A DNA stretch of 42,693 bases from Firmicutes bacterium CAG:475 (lineage in GTDB: Bacteria > Bacillota > Clostridia > Christensenellales > CAG-917): assembly GCA_000434435.1 (NCBI GenBank), contig FR895613.1, forward strand, positions 1 to 42,693, given 5' to 3'. Below the pieces are notes generated by a model. It did no database searches and was not told the DNA's origin. It saw only the letters and a program-made list of their open reading frames with translations. Numbering within the stretch: the first letter of the stretch is position 1; every line of letters starts with the position of its first letter. The translations under genes were made by a program, and so were the position numbers. Below are positions 1 through 7,685 of this stretch, one piece after another.

Positions 1-57
1 GTTCCGTCTTTTAAGTTGCACATACCGTGCATAAGAACGCCTTGAATAAGTGTTCGT

Positions 58-1680
58 TTATCCGCGCTTAAAGCTGTCTTTGAGTCCCACTATGCTGTTG
101 AACTCGTTTTGCTCGTTGCGTTTGATAAAGTAGCCCTCGCGCAAGAATTGGAATCTTGTGTGAACGGGTGCTTCCGCAACGATTTTTTCCGCCTTGCCGT
201 GCAAAACGGTGAGAGAATCGCGGTTGACTCTGTCCATATAATCGCCGTCGCCGTCTTTGATGAGATAGTCGAACATATTGAGCGTCACGTCGGCGCAATC
301 GTTGGCATTCACCCAGTGAATCGTGCCTTTGACCTTCATATTTGCGCCCTCTTCGCCGCTCTTCGTACCTTCGAGATATTCCACGTGCACTGCGGTGACG
401 TTGCCGTCCGTATCTTGCTCGCAACCGACGTACTTGACGATGTACGCGCCTTTAAGACGCACGATTCCGTCCGGCTTCAAACGGAAATATTTGGGCGGAG
501 GATTGAGTGCGAAATCGTCTTGTTCGATATACAATTCTCTGCCGAAAGTGGTTTCGTGCACGCCTGCGTTTTCCGCTTGCGGATTGTTTTCGATATAAAC
601 GGGTTCGCTCTTGCCCTCGGGATAGTTGTCGACGATGAGTTTGAGCGGTTTGGTGACAACCATTGCACGTTGCGCGCGGTTGTTCAAATCCTCTCTAACG
701 CAATGTTCCAAAATGGAAATATCCACTTCGCTGTCCGCTTTTGCAACACCGATACGCGAGCAGAAATCGCGGATTGCTTCGGGCGTGTAGCCTCTCTCTC
801 TTATGCCCGAAAGCGTGGAAAGACGAGGATCGTCCCAGCCCCAAACCACTTTTTCGTCGACAAGACGTTTGATGAAACGTTTGCTCATGACGGTGTGCGT
901 GAGGTTGAGCCTTGCAAACTCGATTTGTCTGGGACGAGGATCGAATCCGCAATTGAGCGTAACCCAGTCGTAAAGAGGACGATGGTTTTCAAATTCAAGC
1001 GAGCAAAGCGAGTGCGTGATGCCCTCGATTGCGTCCTCGATGGGATGTGCAAAATCGTACATGGGATATATCACCCATTGATCGCCGGTGTGCGGATGCG
1101 TTGCGTGGCAAATACGATAGATGACCGGATCGCGCATGTTGATGTTGGGCGACGCCATGTCTATCTTTGCGCGCAAAACCTTTTCGCCGTCTGCAAATTC
1201 ACCGTTTTTCATGCGCTCGAAAAGGTCGAGATTTTCTTCGACGGAGCGGTTTCTGTACGGACTTTCCGTGCCGGGCACGCCGAAGCTGCCGCGCGTCGCG
1301 CTTATCTCTTCCGCGCTCAAATCGCAAACGTACGCCTTGCCCTCTTTGATGAGCTTGATTGCGCACTCGTACATTTTGGGGAAATAATCGCTTGCGTTGT
1401 GAAGTTCGTCCCAGTCGAAGCCCAGCCACTTGATGTCGGCTTTGATGCTTTCCATATACTCCACGTCTTCTTTTGCGGGGTTGGTGTCGTCAAAACGCAA
1501 GTTGCACGCGCCGTGATACTTTTCTTTCATGCCGAAGTTGATGCACAACGCTTTTGCGTGACCGATGTGCAAATATCCGTTCGGCTCGGGCGGAAAACGC
1601 GTAATGATTTTGTTCACCTTGCCGGAAGCAAGGTCTTCGTCAATGATTTCTTCGATAAAGTTTCTTGAATTGTCTTCCAT
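58..1680 (-). CDS. glnS: Glutaminyl-tRNA synthetase
   Basis: Class I aminoacyl-tRNA synthetase that charges tRNA-Gln with glutamine in the cytoplasm. The 540-residue protein has PPEPNGYLHIGH with the HIGH motif at residues 38-41, and the second ATP motif VMSKR at 264-268, the form typical of GlnRS rather than GltX. The C-terminal third matches the beta-barrel anticodon-binding part, and the length is normal for bacterial GlnRS. I chose the ATG at 1680 (MEDNSRN) because an upstream in-frame start adds only a non-conserved, basic peptide; a weak AAAGG lies about 10 nt before it. Its own promoter is at 1750-1778, so it is probably transcribed separately from the upstream truA operon. Many Firmicutes make Gln-tRNA only through GatCAB, so a GlnRS gene is informative about lineage. 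The identification is very secure. Confidence 0.97.
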   Translation of the reverse strand: MEDNSRNFIEEIIDEDLASGKVNKIITRFPPEPNGYLHIGHAKALCINFGMKEKYHGACNLRFDDTNPAKEDVEYMESIKADIKWLGFDWDELHNASDYFPKMYECAIKLIKEGKAYVCDLSAEEISATRGSFGVPGTESPYRNRSVEENLDLFERMKNGEFADGEKVLRAKIDMASPNINMRDPVIYRICHATHPHTGDQWVIYPMYDFAHPIEDAIEGITHSLCSLEFENHRPLYDWVTLNCGFDPRPRQIEFARLNLTHTVMSKRFIKRLVDEKVVWGWDDPRLSTLSGIRERGYTPEAIRDFCSRIGVAKADSEVDISILEHCVREDLNNRAQRAMVVTKPLKLIVDNYPEGKSEPVYIENNPQAENAGVHETTFGRELYIEQDDFALNPPPKYFRLKPDGIVRLKGAYIVKYVGCEQDTDGNVTAVHVEYLEGTKSGEEGANMKVKGTIHWVNANDCADVTLNMFDYLIKDGDGDYMDRVNRDSLTVLHGKAEKIVAEAPVHTRFQFLREGYFIKRNEQNEFNSIVGLKDSFKRG

Positions 1681-1749
1681 GTAGGTAATGCCTTTGCGTG
1701 AGTACGTGCGCAATGCGCACACGCAGTACGCATAAAATTATTATAATTC

Positions 1750-1778
1750 ATAATAAAACGAAATTCAGGTTATGTCAA
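1750..1778 (-). promoter_or_regulatory. Promoter of glnS
   Basis: Read on the minus strand there is TTGACA at 1778-1773, a 17-nt spacer, and TATTAT at 1755-1750. This is a near-consensus sigma-A promoter, placed to give a leader of about 60 nt before the glnS ATG at 1680. Confidence 0.75.
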
Positions 1779-1805
1779 TACAATGAAAATGTAAAATTAT
1801 ATGGA

Positions 1806-2594
1806 TTAATAAATAACTTGGATGAGATGCAGTCCCTTTGCGGACAAAGTTTTGCCGGCAAGTTTTCTGTCACCGCTCTCCAAAATCGTGCGGACGTCGT
1901 CGGGAGTGAGTTTTCCTATGCCGACGTACAGCAACGTGCCCGCGATTATGCGCACCATGTTGTAAAGAAAACCGTTGCCGGTGACATATACGTTCATTAC
2001 GGAATTCGTCAGCAATCCGTCTTTTTCCGTAGCGGAATCCTCGCTCGAATACGTTTGCAACGGAGCTGTTTCCACCTCGATTGAATATATCGTGCGGACG
2101 GTGTTTTTGATTATGCTGCCGCTTGCTTCGAAACACTTGAAATCGTGCGTGCCCTCTATGATTTTGCACGCCTCTTTGATTTTGTCGAGATCGACGGGCA
2201 CGATGATATGTTCGTGCGTGGGTTCGAGCACGGGACGGCGATGTTTCGAGATATACGTTTTGTAGCAATAAGTCTTGCGTTTTGCATTGAAACGCGCGTT
2301 GAAATCGTCGGATACGACTTCGCAAGAAAGCATGCTCACGTCGTTAGGAAGATGCGTGTTGACGGCAAAAGGAATCTTGTCGACGGGGATCGAAGTGTCT
2401 GCGTCGAAATGCACGACTTGTCCCTCTGCGTGAACGCCTGCGTCCGTGCGACCGCTTGCGGTTGCGGCGGTTTTCGTGCCGAAAGTTTTTTCGAGAGCTT
2501 TTTCAAAGACCTCTTGAACGCTCAATCCGTTGAGCTGTCTTTGCCAGCCGACGTACCTTGCTCCGAAATAGGAAATCACCGCGCGATATCTCAT
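1806..2594 (-). CDS. truA: tRNA pseudouridine synthase A
   Basis: Converts uridines 38-40 in the tRNA anticodon stem-loop to pseudouridine. The 262-residue protein has the family catalytic signature GRTDAGVHAEGQ, with the catalytic Asp at residue 51, and the GxxFLYNMVR-type motif near the C-terminus. The length is normal. A GGAGG sits 9 nt before the ATG. The start overlaps the ecfT stop by 4 bp (ATGA), so translation is probably coupled. The ecfA-ecfA-ecfT-truA order is a well-known Firmicutes arrangement. In many relatives rplM-rpsI follow truA; here glnS follows with its own promoter. Confidence 0.97.
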   Translation of the reverse strand: MRYRAVISYFGARYVGWQRQLNGLSVQEVFEKALEKTFGTKTAATASGRTDAGVHAEGQVVHFDADTSIPVDKIPFAVNTHLPNDVSMLSCEVVSDDFNARFNAKRKTYCYKTYISKHRRPVLEPTHEHIIVPVDLDKIKEACKIIEGTHDFKCFEASGSIIKNTVRTIYSIEVETAPLQTYSSEDSATEKDGLLTNSVMNVYVTGNGFLYNMVRIIAGTLLYVGIGKLTPDDVRTILESGDRKLAGKTLSAKGLHLIQVIY

Positions 2595-3445
2595 AACACC
2601 AAACCTCCGAAAATCATTTGGTCGATGTTGATGCCTATCGTCGGAAAATAGTATCTTTCAAGCAAAATCACCACAAAGAAAGCACACATAAAAACGGTTG
2701 CGATGAGGTCGCCTACACCGAGTTTTGCCTGTTTCATTTTGGTGCGTTTTTCGGTTGCGTTGTAGCACCTTGCGTCCATTGCGAAAGCAAGCTCGTCCGC
2801 GCGTCTGAACGAGTTGACGAAAAGCGGGATAAGCACGGGCAAAAGAGCCTTTGCTCTTGAAAATAGTCCGCCCGTATCGAAACTTGCGCCGCGCGCTTTT
2901 TGAGCCGAAATAATCTTGTTGGTTTCCTCAAACAGCGTGGGAATAAAGCGAAGCGCGATGCTCATAATCATTGCTATGTCGCGCACGGGAACTTTGACGA
3001 GTTTGAGCGGCGACATAAGCGATTCCACACCGTCGGCAAGCTCAACCGGCGTTGTCGTGAGCGAAAGCAAAGATGCGCCCGAAATCAACAAAACGAGCCT
3101 TAAAACCATCTTTATGGTTGTATGAACTCCCGTTTTGGTGATTGTGAAGATTTGCCAATGCACCAAAACTTCGCCGTCTTTTATCAAAAACAGATTGAGA
3201 ATTGCGGTGAATAAAACGATAAACAGCACGCCTTTTACGCTTTTCAAAACCGACGCCATGGGAAGTTTTGCAAGCATGATTATCGCAATAAGGACAACCG
3301 CCGTAAGCATAAATCCGAAATAAGATTTGACAAAGAAAATGCCTATGACGTACATGAGCGTAAGCAAAAGTTTCACCCTTGCGTCAAGGCGATGGACGGG
3401 AGAATTCGTGGGATAATATTGTCCGAAGGAAACGTCTTTAAACAT
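2591..3445 (-). CDS. ecfT: ECF transporter transmembrane subunit EcfT
   Basis: Integral membrane subunit of the group II energy-coupling factor module, linking the two ATPases to exchangeable vitamin or metal S-components. The 284-residue protein has several hydrophobic segments and the two coupling-helix Ala-Arg motifs of EcfT: KARGASF, and AMDARCYN about 40 residues later. I set the start at 3445 (MFKDVSFGQYYP) because a GGAGG lies 7 nt upstream and the conserved N-terminus (G-Y-P-S/T-x-S-x-x-H-x-L-D-x-R type) begins there. A longer reading would add a charged, non-conserved leader. It overlaps ecfA2 by 8 bp and truA by 4 bp, so all four genes form one operon. No S-component gene is visible in the window. 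Confidence 0.95.
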   Translation of the reverse strand: MFKDVSFGQYYPTNSPVHRLDARVKLLLTLMYVIGIFFVKSYFGFMLTAVVLIAIIMLAKLPMASVLKSVKGVLFIVLFTAILNLFLIKDGEVLVHWQIFTITKTGVHTTIKMVLRLVLLISGASLLSLTTTPVELADGVESLMSPLKLVKVPVRDIAMIMSIALRFIPTLFEETNKIISAQKARGASFDTGGLFSRAKALLPVLIPLFVNSFRRADELAFAMDARCYNATEKRTKMKQAKLGVGDLIATVFMCAFFVVILLERYYFPTIGINIDQMIFGGLVL

Positions 3446-4319
3446 GCTCGTTCCCTCCTTCTTTCGCCTTGATTTCGGCAAGTTTTTCACAAAGCTCGTC
3501 CATTGAAATAATATCGCGAGGAAGGTCTATTCCCCTTTCGATAAGCATATCCGAAATTCTCGTCGCGCACGGCACGTCAAGCCCTGCTTCCTCAATGAGT
3601 TTTCTGTTTGAAAAAACCTCTTTTGGTGTGCCGTCCGCAATAAGTTTTCCGTCTTTGAGCGCAACGATTCTGTCAGCGATCACCGCAATGTCGTCCATGT
3701 TGTGCGACACCATAATCACCGTCGGAGAAACCTCTTTTTGAAGTTTTTTGACAAGGGCGAGAATCTCCTCTCTGCCTTGCGGATCAAGCCCTGCAACCGG
3801 CTCGTCGAGGACGAGAATTTTGGGCTCCATGGCAATGACGCCGGCAATTGCGACACGGCGTTTTTCTCCGCCGCTCAAATCGAAAGGACTGCGATGCGCA
3901 AATGCGTCGTAATCGAGACCGACCACCTCGATTGCGCGTCTTACTCGTCTGTCGATTTCGTCCTTTTCGAGTTTCATGTTTTTCGGACCGAACGCAACGT
4001 CCTTTTCGACGGTATCTGCAAAAAGCTGATATTCGGGATATTGAAACACCATGCCGACTTCGAAACGCAAATTTTTGAGCGTCTTTTTGTCGGTTGCGCT
4101 CATGCCGTTGACGACGACGGACGATTTCTTTTTGTCCTGAACCTTGACAAGTCCGTTCAAATGCTGAATGAGAGTGGATTTTCCGCTGCCCGTCGCGCCG
4201 ACGATGCCCACGAATTGCCCCTCTTCTATGGTCAGATTTATATCCGAAAGCGCCACCTTTTCATAAGGCGTTTTGGGAGAATAAACGTACGTGAGATTTT
4301 TTATTTCAATTGCCGACAT
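3438..4319 (-). CDS. ecfA2: ECF transporter ATPase (second)
   Basis: ABC ATPase of the energy-coupling factor complex; it pairs with the upstream ATPase to power vitamin or cofactor uptake. The 293-residue protein has Walker A GATGSGKST, Q-loop FQYPEYQLF, signature LSGGEKRRVAIAG, Walker B ILVLDEP and a switch His in MVSHNMDD. The C-terminal extension fits EcfA proteins. I chose ATG 4319 (MSAIEIKNLTY) because GGAGG lies just upstream inside the end of ecfA1; the longer reading adds an Arg-rich, non-conserved peptide. It overlaps ecfA1 by 19 bp and ecfT by 8 bp. Calling this copy A2 follows operon order and the AGLDP form after Walker B. Confidence 0.94.
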   Translation of the reverse strand: MSAIEIKNLTYVYSPKTPYEKVALSDINLTIEEGQFVGIVGATGSGKSTLIQHLNGLVKVQDKKKSSVVVNGMSATDKKTLKNLRFEVGMVFQYPEYQLFADTVEKDVAFGPKNMKLEKDEIDRRVRRAIEVVGLDYDAFAHRSPFDLSGGEKRRVAIAGVIAMEPKILVLDEPVAGLDPQGREEILALVKKLQKEVSPTVIMVSHNMDDIAVIADRIVALKDGKLIADGTPKEVFSNRKLIEEAGLDVPCATRISDMLIERGIDLPRDIISMDELCEKLAEIKAKEGGNEHV

Positions 4320-5134
4320 ACGCCCTCCGCAAGTTCCTCTTCGGTGAGTGCCGCCGAGTCGAAAACAAAGCCCTTTCGTTCGAGGGATTTGCAAAGTGCG
4401 TACACGGGCGGCAGCGTGAGTCCGCACGCTTCCAAAAGTCCCGACGCAAATACCTCTTTGGGCGTGCCGTCGATTGCGACTCTGCCCTTGCGCAAAACGA
4501 TAATTCTGTCCGCAAGCACCGCCTCGTCCATGTTGTGCGTGATGTTGATAACGGTTATGCCCTGCTCGTTGAGCTTTTTGGCGATTGCCATGATCTCTTT
4601 TCGTCCGTTGGGATCGAGCATGGATGTGGACTCGTCCAAAATCAGAATTTGCGGACGCATTGCAAGCACGCCTGCGATTGCTATGCGCTGCTTTTGTCCG
4701 CCGCTGAGCTTGGACGCCGAGCGTTTTCTATACTCGCTCATGCCCACGGCTTCGAGTGCTTCGTTCACTCGTTCGATAATCTCTTCTCTGGGAACACCGA
4801 TATTTTCGGGGCCGAACGCAACATCGTCCTCGATGATGGTTGCAACCATCTGATTGTCGGGATTTTGGAAAACCATACCCGCTTTTTTGCGGATTTCAAA
4901 GGTGTTTTTCTCGTCGGAAGTGGACAAGCCGTCAATCAAAATCTCGCCGCTTGAGGGTATAAAAAGACCGTTGAGAAGTTTTGCAAGCGTCGATTTGCCG
5001 CTGCCGTTCATGCCGGCGAGCGCGACAAATTCGCCTTTCTCAACGGAAAAAGACAGGTTTTTGAGGGCTTTTAGACTGCTGCCCTCCCCTAATGAGTAGC
5101 TATAACTTACTCCTTTGAGGACGATTTGTGACAT
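4301..5134 (-). CDS. ecfA1: ECF transporter ATPase (first)
   Basis: First gene of the ECF core operon and partner ATPase of ecfA2. The 277-residue protein has Walker A GMNGSGKST, Q-loop FQNPDNQMV, signature LSGGQKQRIAIAG, Walker B ILILDESTSMLD and switch His NITHNMDEA. Ser-Met replaces Ala-Gly after Walker B, as in the A1 subgroup. The start at 5134 (MSQIVLKGV) is where family homology begins. There is no Shine-Dalgarno there; instead a -10 element ends 6 nt before the ATG, so the operon mRNA probably begins at or next to the start codon (leaderless). Confidence 0.94.
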   Translation of the reverse strand: MSQIVLKGVSYSYSLGEGSSLKALKNLSFSVEKGEFVALAGMNGSGKSTLAKLLNGLFIPSSGEILIDGLSTSDEKNTFEIRKKAGMVFQNPDNQMVATIIEDDVAFGPENIGVPREEIIERVNEALEAVGMSEYRKRSASKLSGGQKQRIAIAGVLAMRPQILILDESTSMLDPNGRKEIMAIAKKLNEQGITVINITHNMDEAVLADRIIVLRKGRVAIDGTPKEVFASGLLEACGLTLPPVYALCKSLERKGFVFDSAALTEEELAEGVCRQLK

Positions 5135-5140
5135 ACCGAG

Positions 5141-5169
5141 AGTATAACACAGCGCTTTTGGTTTGGCAA
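5141..5169 (-). promoter_or_regulatory. Promoter of the ecfA1-ecfA2-ecfT-truA operon
   Basis: On the minus strand, TTGCCA (5169-5164), a 17-nt spacer, and TATACT (5146-5141). Only 6 nt (CTCGGT) separate the -10 from the ecfA1 ATG, so the predicted transcription start coincides with the start codon. Confidence 0.72.
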
Positions 5170-5240
5170 ACGATAATAGGTTTTTGCCAAAGTAATAAAT
5201 ATATTTAGAACGAAACATAGCCGTGCGCGAGCATTGCGTC

Positions 5241-5269
5241 TTGACTTTAAAGCCGTATCATATTAAAAT
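5241..5269 (+). promoter_or_regulatory. Promoter of the HAD/TIR-like gene pair
   Basis: TTGACT at 5241-5246, 17-nt spacer, TAAAAT at 5264-5269. It precedes an AAAAGGAG ribosome site and the ATG at 5294. It is divergent from the ecf operon promoter. Confidence 0.7.
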
Positions 5270-5293
5270 ATTTAGCGGAAAAAGGAGCTTTTT

Positions 5294-6001
5294 ATGTTCA
5301 AACTTATCGTTTTCGATCTTGACAAAACTCTCGCCGACCTCGGCAAAGGTATGAGCGCACGCAACACCGCAAAACTTCGCCGCCTTGAAAAATCGGGCGC
5401 GAGAATTGCGATATGCTCGGGAAAGCCGACGTATTATCTTTGCGGATTTATGCGGCAAGCGGGATTGAAAGCTCCGATTCTTATCGGCGAAAACGGCGCG
5501 ACGATTCAATTCGGCGTCGATTTGCCTCCGTCGGATTTTTACGTTCTGACAAAAGACGAACGTGCAAAACGCGTCCTCAAAAAAGTGTACGACGACATCG
5601 ACGCAACGTTCGAGGGCAAGATGTGGTTTCAGCCGAATTCGGTGTGCGTAACACCCTTCCCGAAAACACAAGAGGACTTTGACAAGATACAAAACTACGT
5701 TGATAAAAACAAAGACCTTCTTTCTTGCTTGAAAGTGTACAGGCACGTCGATTCCTTCGATTTTATCCCTTGCGGAATTGACAAGGAAATCGCCCTCGAA
5801 TATCTTGCGAACATGCTGAATATAACCAAGGAAGAAACGATTGCCGTCGGCGACGGCGTAAACGACTACCCCATGTTTCGCTTTGCAAAGCTGTCCGTGG
5901 GCGTAAACGTAAAAGACGAAAACAAAGTAAATTTCAATTTCAAATCCACAAGCGATGCGCTTGATTTTCTGGCGCAAACGTTGAAGGAGCAAACATGCTG
6001 A
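5294..6001 (+). CDS. HAD-superfamily phosphatase, Cof/IIB type
   Basis: Probable small-molecule phosphatase. The 235-residue protein starts with HAD motif I FDLDKTLADLG (Asp 9 and 11), has motif II near AICSGKP, and motif IV GDGVNDYPMF. The region between motifs II and III holds an alpha/beta cap as in type IIB (Cof-like) enzymes acting on sugar phosphates or nucleotides, but no substrate can be read from the sequence. An AAAAGGAG site precedes the ATG. Its stop codon (TGA, 5999-6001) overlaps the ATG of the TIR-like gene at 5995, and that gene's GAAGGAG site lies within this reading frame. The two are therefore translationally coupled and may work together. Confidence 0.88.
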   Translation: MFKLIVFDLDKTLADLGKGMSARNTAKLRRLEKSGARIAICSGKPTYYLCGFMRQAGLKAPILIGENGATIQFGVDLPPSDFYVLTKDERAKRVLKKVYDDIDATFEGKMWFQPNSVCVTPFPKTQEDFDKIQNYVDKNKDLLSCLKVYRHVDSFDFIPCGIDKEIALEYLANMLNITKEETIAVGDGVNDYPMFRFAKLSVGVNVKDENKVNFNFKSTSDALDFLAQTLKEQTC

Positions 6002-7473
6002 CAAGCTACAAAAAAATATCCGTCATATACGGCGGCAACGGCAGAAAATATGCATCGCAAATCAAGGACAAACTTCAAGATTTGCACGAAAAAGAGTTTT
6101 ATCCTATCAAAATCGAAGATTTAAATACCGATTGGGTTGGGCACGACGTTTTGGGTACGGTTGTCAAAACCATACGAAACAGCGATTTGATATACATCGT
6201 TTTTACCCTTGACGATATCGGCGCAAGCAAACGCGCATACGAGCAAAACGGCGATGATGCGCTTGTCGGCAGACTTCGCCAAAACGTGCTTATCGAGCTT
6301 GGTATGGCTCTCGTGGTGTGCGACAACACCGAAAAAATCAAAATCGTCGCCGACTTCAACAAGAACGAATTGGGAGAGGATTTTCCCAGCGATATACGCA
6401 ACGCTCTGTCTATACGTGAATTTTCAAACGGCAATTTCGACGAGGTTTTGGATTCCATTTGCCGTTTTATACGCAACGATTTCGACGTCGCACCTACGAA
6501 AAATTTGCTTCACGACGAACACGGCATTGTGGACTTTGAAAACGTTTTCGACGAGTTCGAAAAACTGAACAGATACGGCGGAAAGAAAATCAAACGCCTT
6601 TGGGATATCCTCGATTTGTGGCTACCGACGCTAGACTCTTTCGACTACGTTGAAGAAAGATTGCTCTACACTCTCGAAAGACTCAAATCCTTCCCCGTGT
6701 TCGGTTCGGGTGAAAAATTGATAGACTGGATAAAGAAATTCCGCGACGCTTGCCTTGACCCGCACCTGCCGATAACTTCGGACAGGGAGTTTATACGTTT
6801 CACGCAAGACGTGGTGAACGCAAGCCTCGACTACACTCTCGTAAAAACCGACGAATCCACCGAAACGAGCTTGCAGGCATACAAAGACGTGGCGTCCGAC
6901 TTTTCCGACCTTTACGACGATTACAAGGATATTGAAGCCCGCGACGTAAAATTCCATCCGGTGATCAGCTTCGTTTTGCTGGAATACTACGGCTTGACGC
7001 TGATGCGAATCTACAACCTCACGAAAGACTCGTCTTTGCTTGACAGAGTGATTGCACTCTATCAAGAAGGCGCGGAGGTTGCGCTCAAACTCGACACGAG
7101 ATTCCGTCTTTATCAAGGCTACGTTTCATTCAACCTCGGAAGAGCGTATTATTACAGATATCGCGAATTCGGCAACGAAGAGGATTGCACAACATTCCAC
7201 GAACAAATGGAAAAAACGCTCAAAATCCGCAAAAGATGGACGGATCACACCCACTTTTTGCCGTGCTATGCCAACGCGCTCTCCTACGAATATTTTTACG
7301 CGCTCAGCGAATACGTAAAAATGCAGTACGCAACGGGCGAGTTGTCGGGCGAGATGTTCGACGCGACTCTCGATCGGATAATTTCGGACATCGACGACTA
7401 CATATGCAACGACTCCGAACTTCAAAAACTCTACAAAATCAAAAACGTGTGCTTGAAAATGTACGAGAGTTGA
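5995..7473 (+). CDS. TIR-like (predicted nucleotide-binding) domain fused to a helical-repeat region
   Basis: Function unproven; candidate NAD-consuming or nucleotide-sensing effector. Residues ~5-165 match the TIR-like fold of the Pfam PF10137 kind: a beta-strand start (KKISVIYGG), IVFTLDDIG at 69-76 (family: LLTPDD-G), RQNVLIELGM at 95-104 (family: RARQNVvfElG) with Glu101 at the expected catalytic position, and FPSDI at 130-134. The remaining ~320 residues are mostly helical and include Tyr/Leu-rich repeats around 330-430 that resemble TPRs. I do not recognise this C-terminal region. There is no signal peptide or membrane segment, so it should be cytoplasmic. A strong GAAGGAG site sits inside the upstream HAD gene, and a terminator follows. 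TIR-like domains of this family act as NADase effectors in several anti-phage systems; a role here is inference. Confidence 0.8.
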   Translation: MLTSYKKISVIYGGNGRKYASQIKDKLQDLHEKEFYPIKIEDLNTDWVGHDVLGTVVKTIRNSDLIYIVFTLDDIGASKRAYEQNGDDALVGRLRQNVLIELGMALVVCDNTEKIKIVADFNKNELGEDFPSDIRNALSIREFSNGNFDEVLDSICRFIRNDFDVAPTKNLLHDEHGIVDFENVFDEFEKLNRYGGKKIKRLWDILDLWLPTLDSFDYVEERLLYTLERLKSFPVFGSGEKLIDWIKKFRDACLDPHLPITSDREFIRFTQDVVNASLDYTLVKTDESTETSLQAYKDVASDFSDLYDDYKDIEARDVKFHPVISFVLLEYYGLTLMRIYNLTKDSSLLDRVIALYQEGAEVALKLDTRFRLYQGYVSFNLGRAYYYRYREFGNEEDCTTFHEQMEKTLKIRKRWTDHTHFLPCYANALSYEYFYALSEYVKMQYATGELSGEMFDATLDRIISDIDDYICNDSELQKLYKIKNVCLKMYES

Positions 7474-7499
7474 TTTCGCAAATCTTATACGCAATATTC

Positions 7500-7527
7500 G
7501 GCGGGGCAAAACCTCGCCTTTTTTTTG
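7500..7527 (+). terminator. Intrinsic terminator after the TIR-like gene
   Basis: GGCGGGG (7500-7506), 5-nt loop, CCTCGCC (7512-7518, one G-U pair), followed by a run of nine T. Confidence 0.85.
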
Positions 7528-7569
7528 CAAAATCGTAATTATTGGCAAAAAACAAAATCGCCCTTTTTA

Positions 7570-7598
7570 TTGACTATTAATTTTTATCAATGTATAAT
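7570..7598 (+). promoter_or_regulatory. Promoter of pyruvate:ferredoxin oxidoreductase
   Basis: TTGACT at 7570-7575, 17-nt spacer ending in TG, TATAAT at 7593-7598 (the TG directly abuts the -10). The leader to the ATG at 7686 is about 80 nt. Confidence 0.78.
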
Positions 7599-7685
7599 AT
7601 CTAATTGATTATGCGCCTTGCACACCCGCTCGTGCGCGTAATGCAACAAAACACTCAAAGATATTTATTTGGAGGACTATCCGAT

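Noticed and set aside
109..1668. Long open frame antisense to glnS (519 codons)
   Set aside because: Lies fully opposite a well-identified glnS. The product has no recognisable motif and is Cys/Phe/Val-rich, as expected from the complement of GC-biased third positions. No ribosome site.
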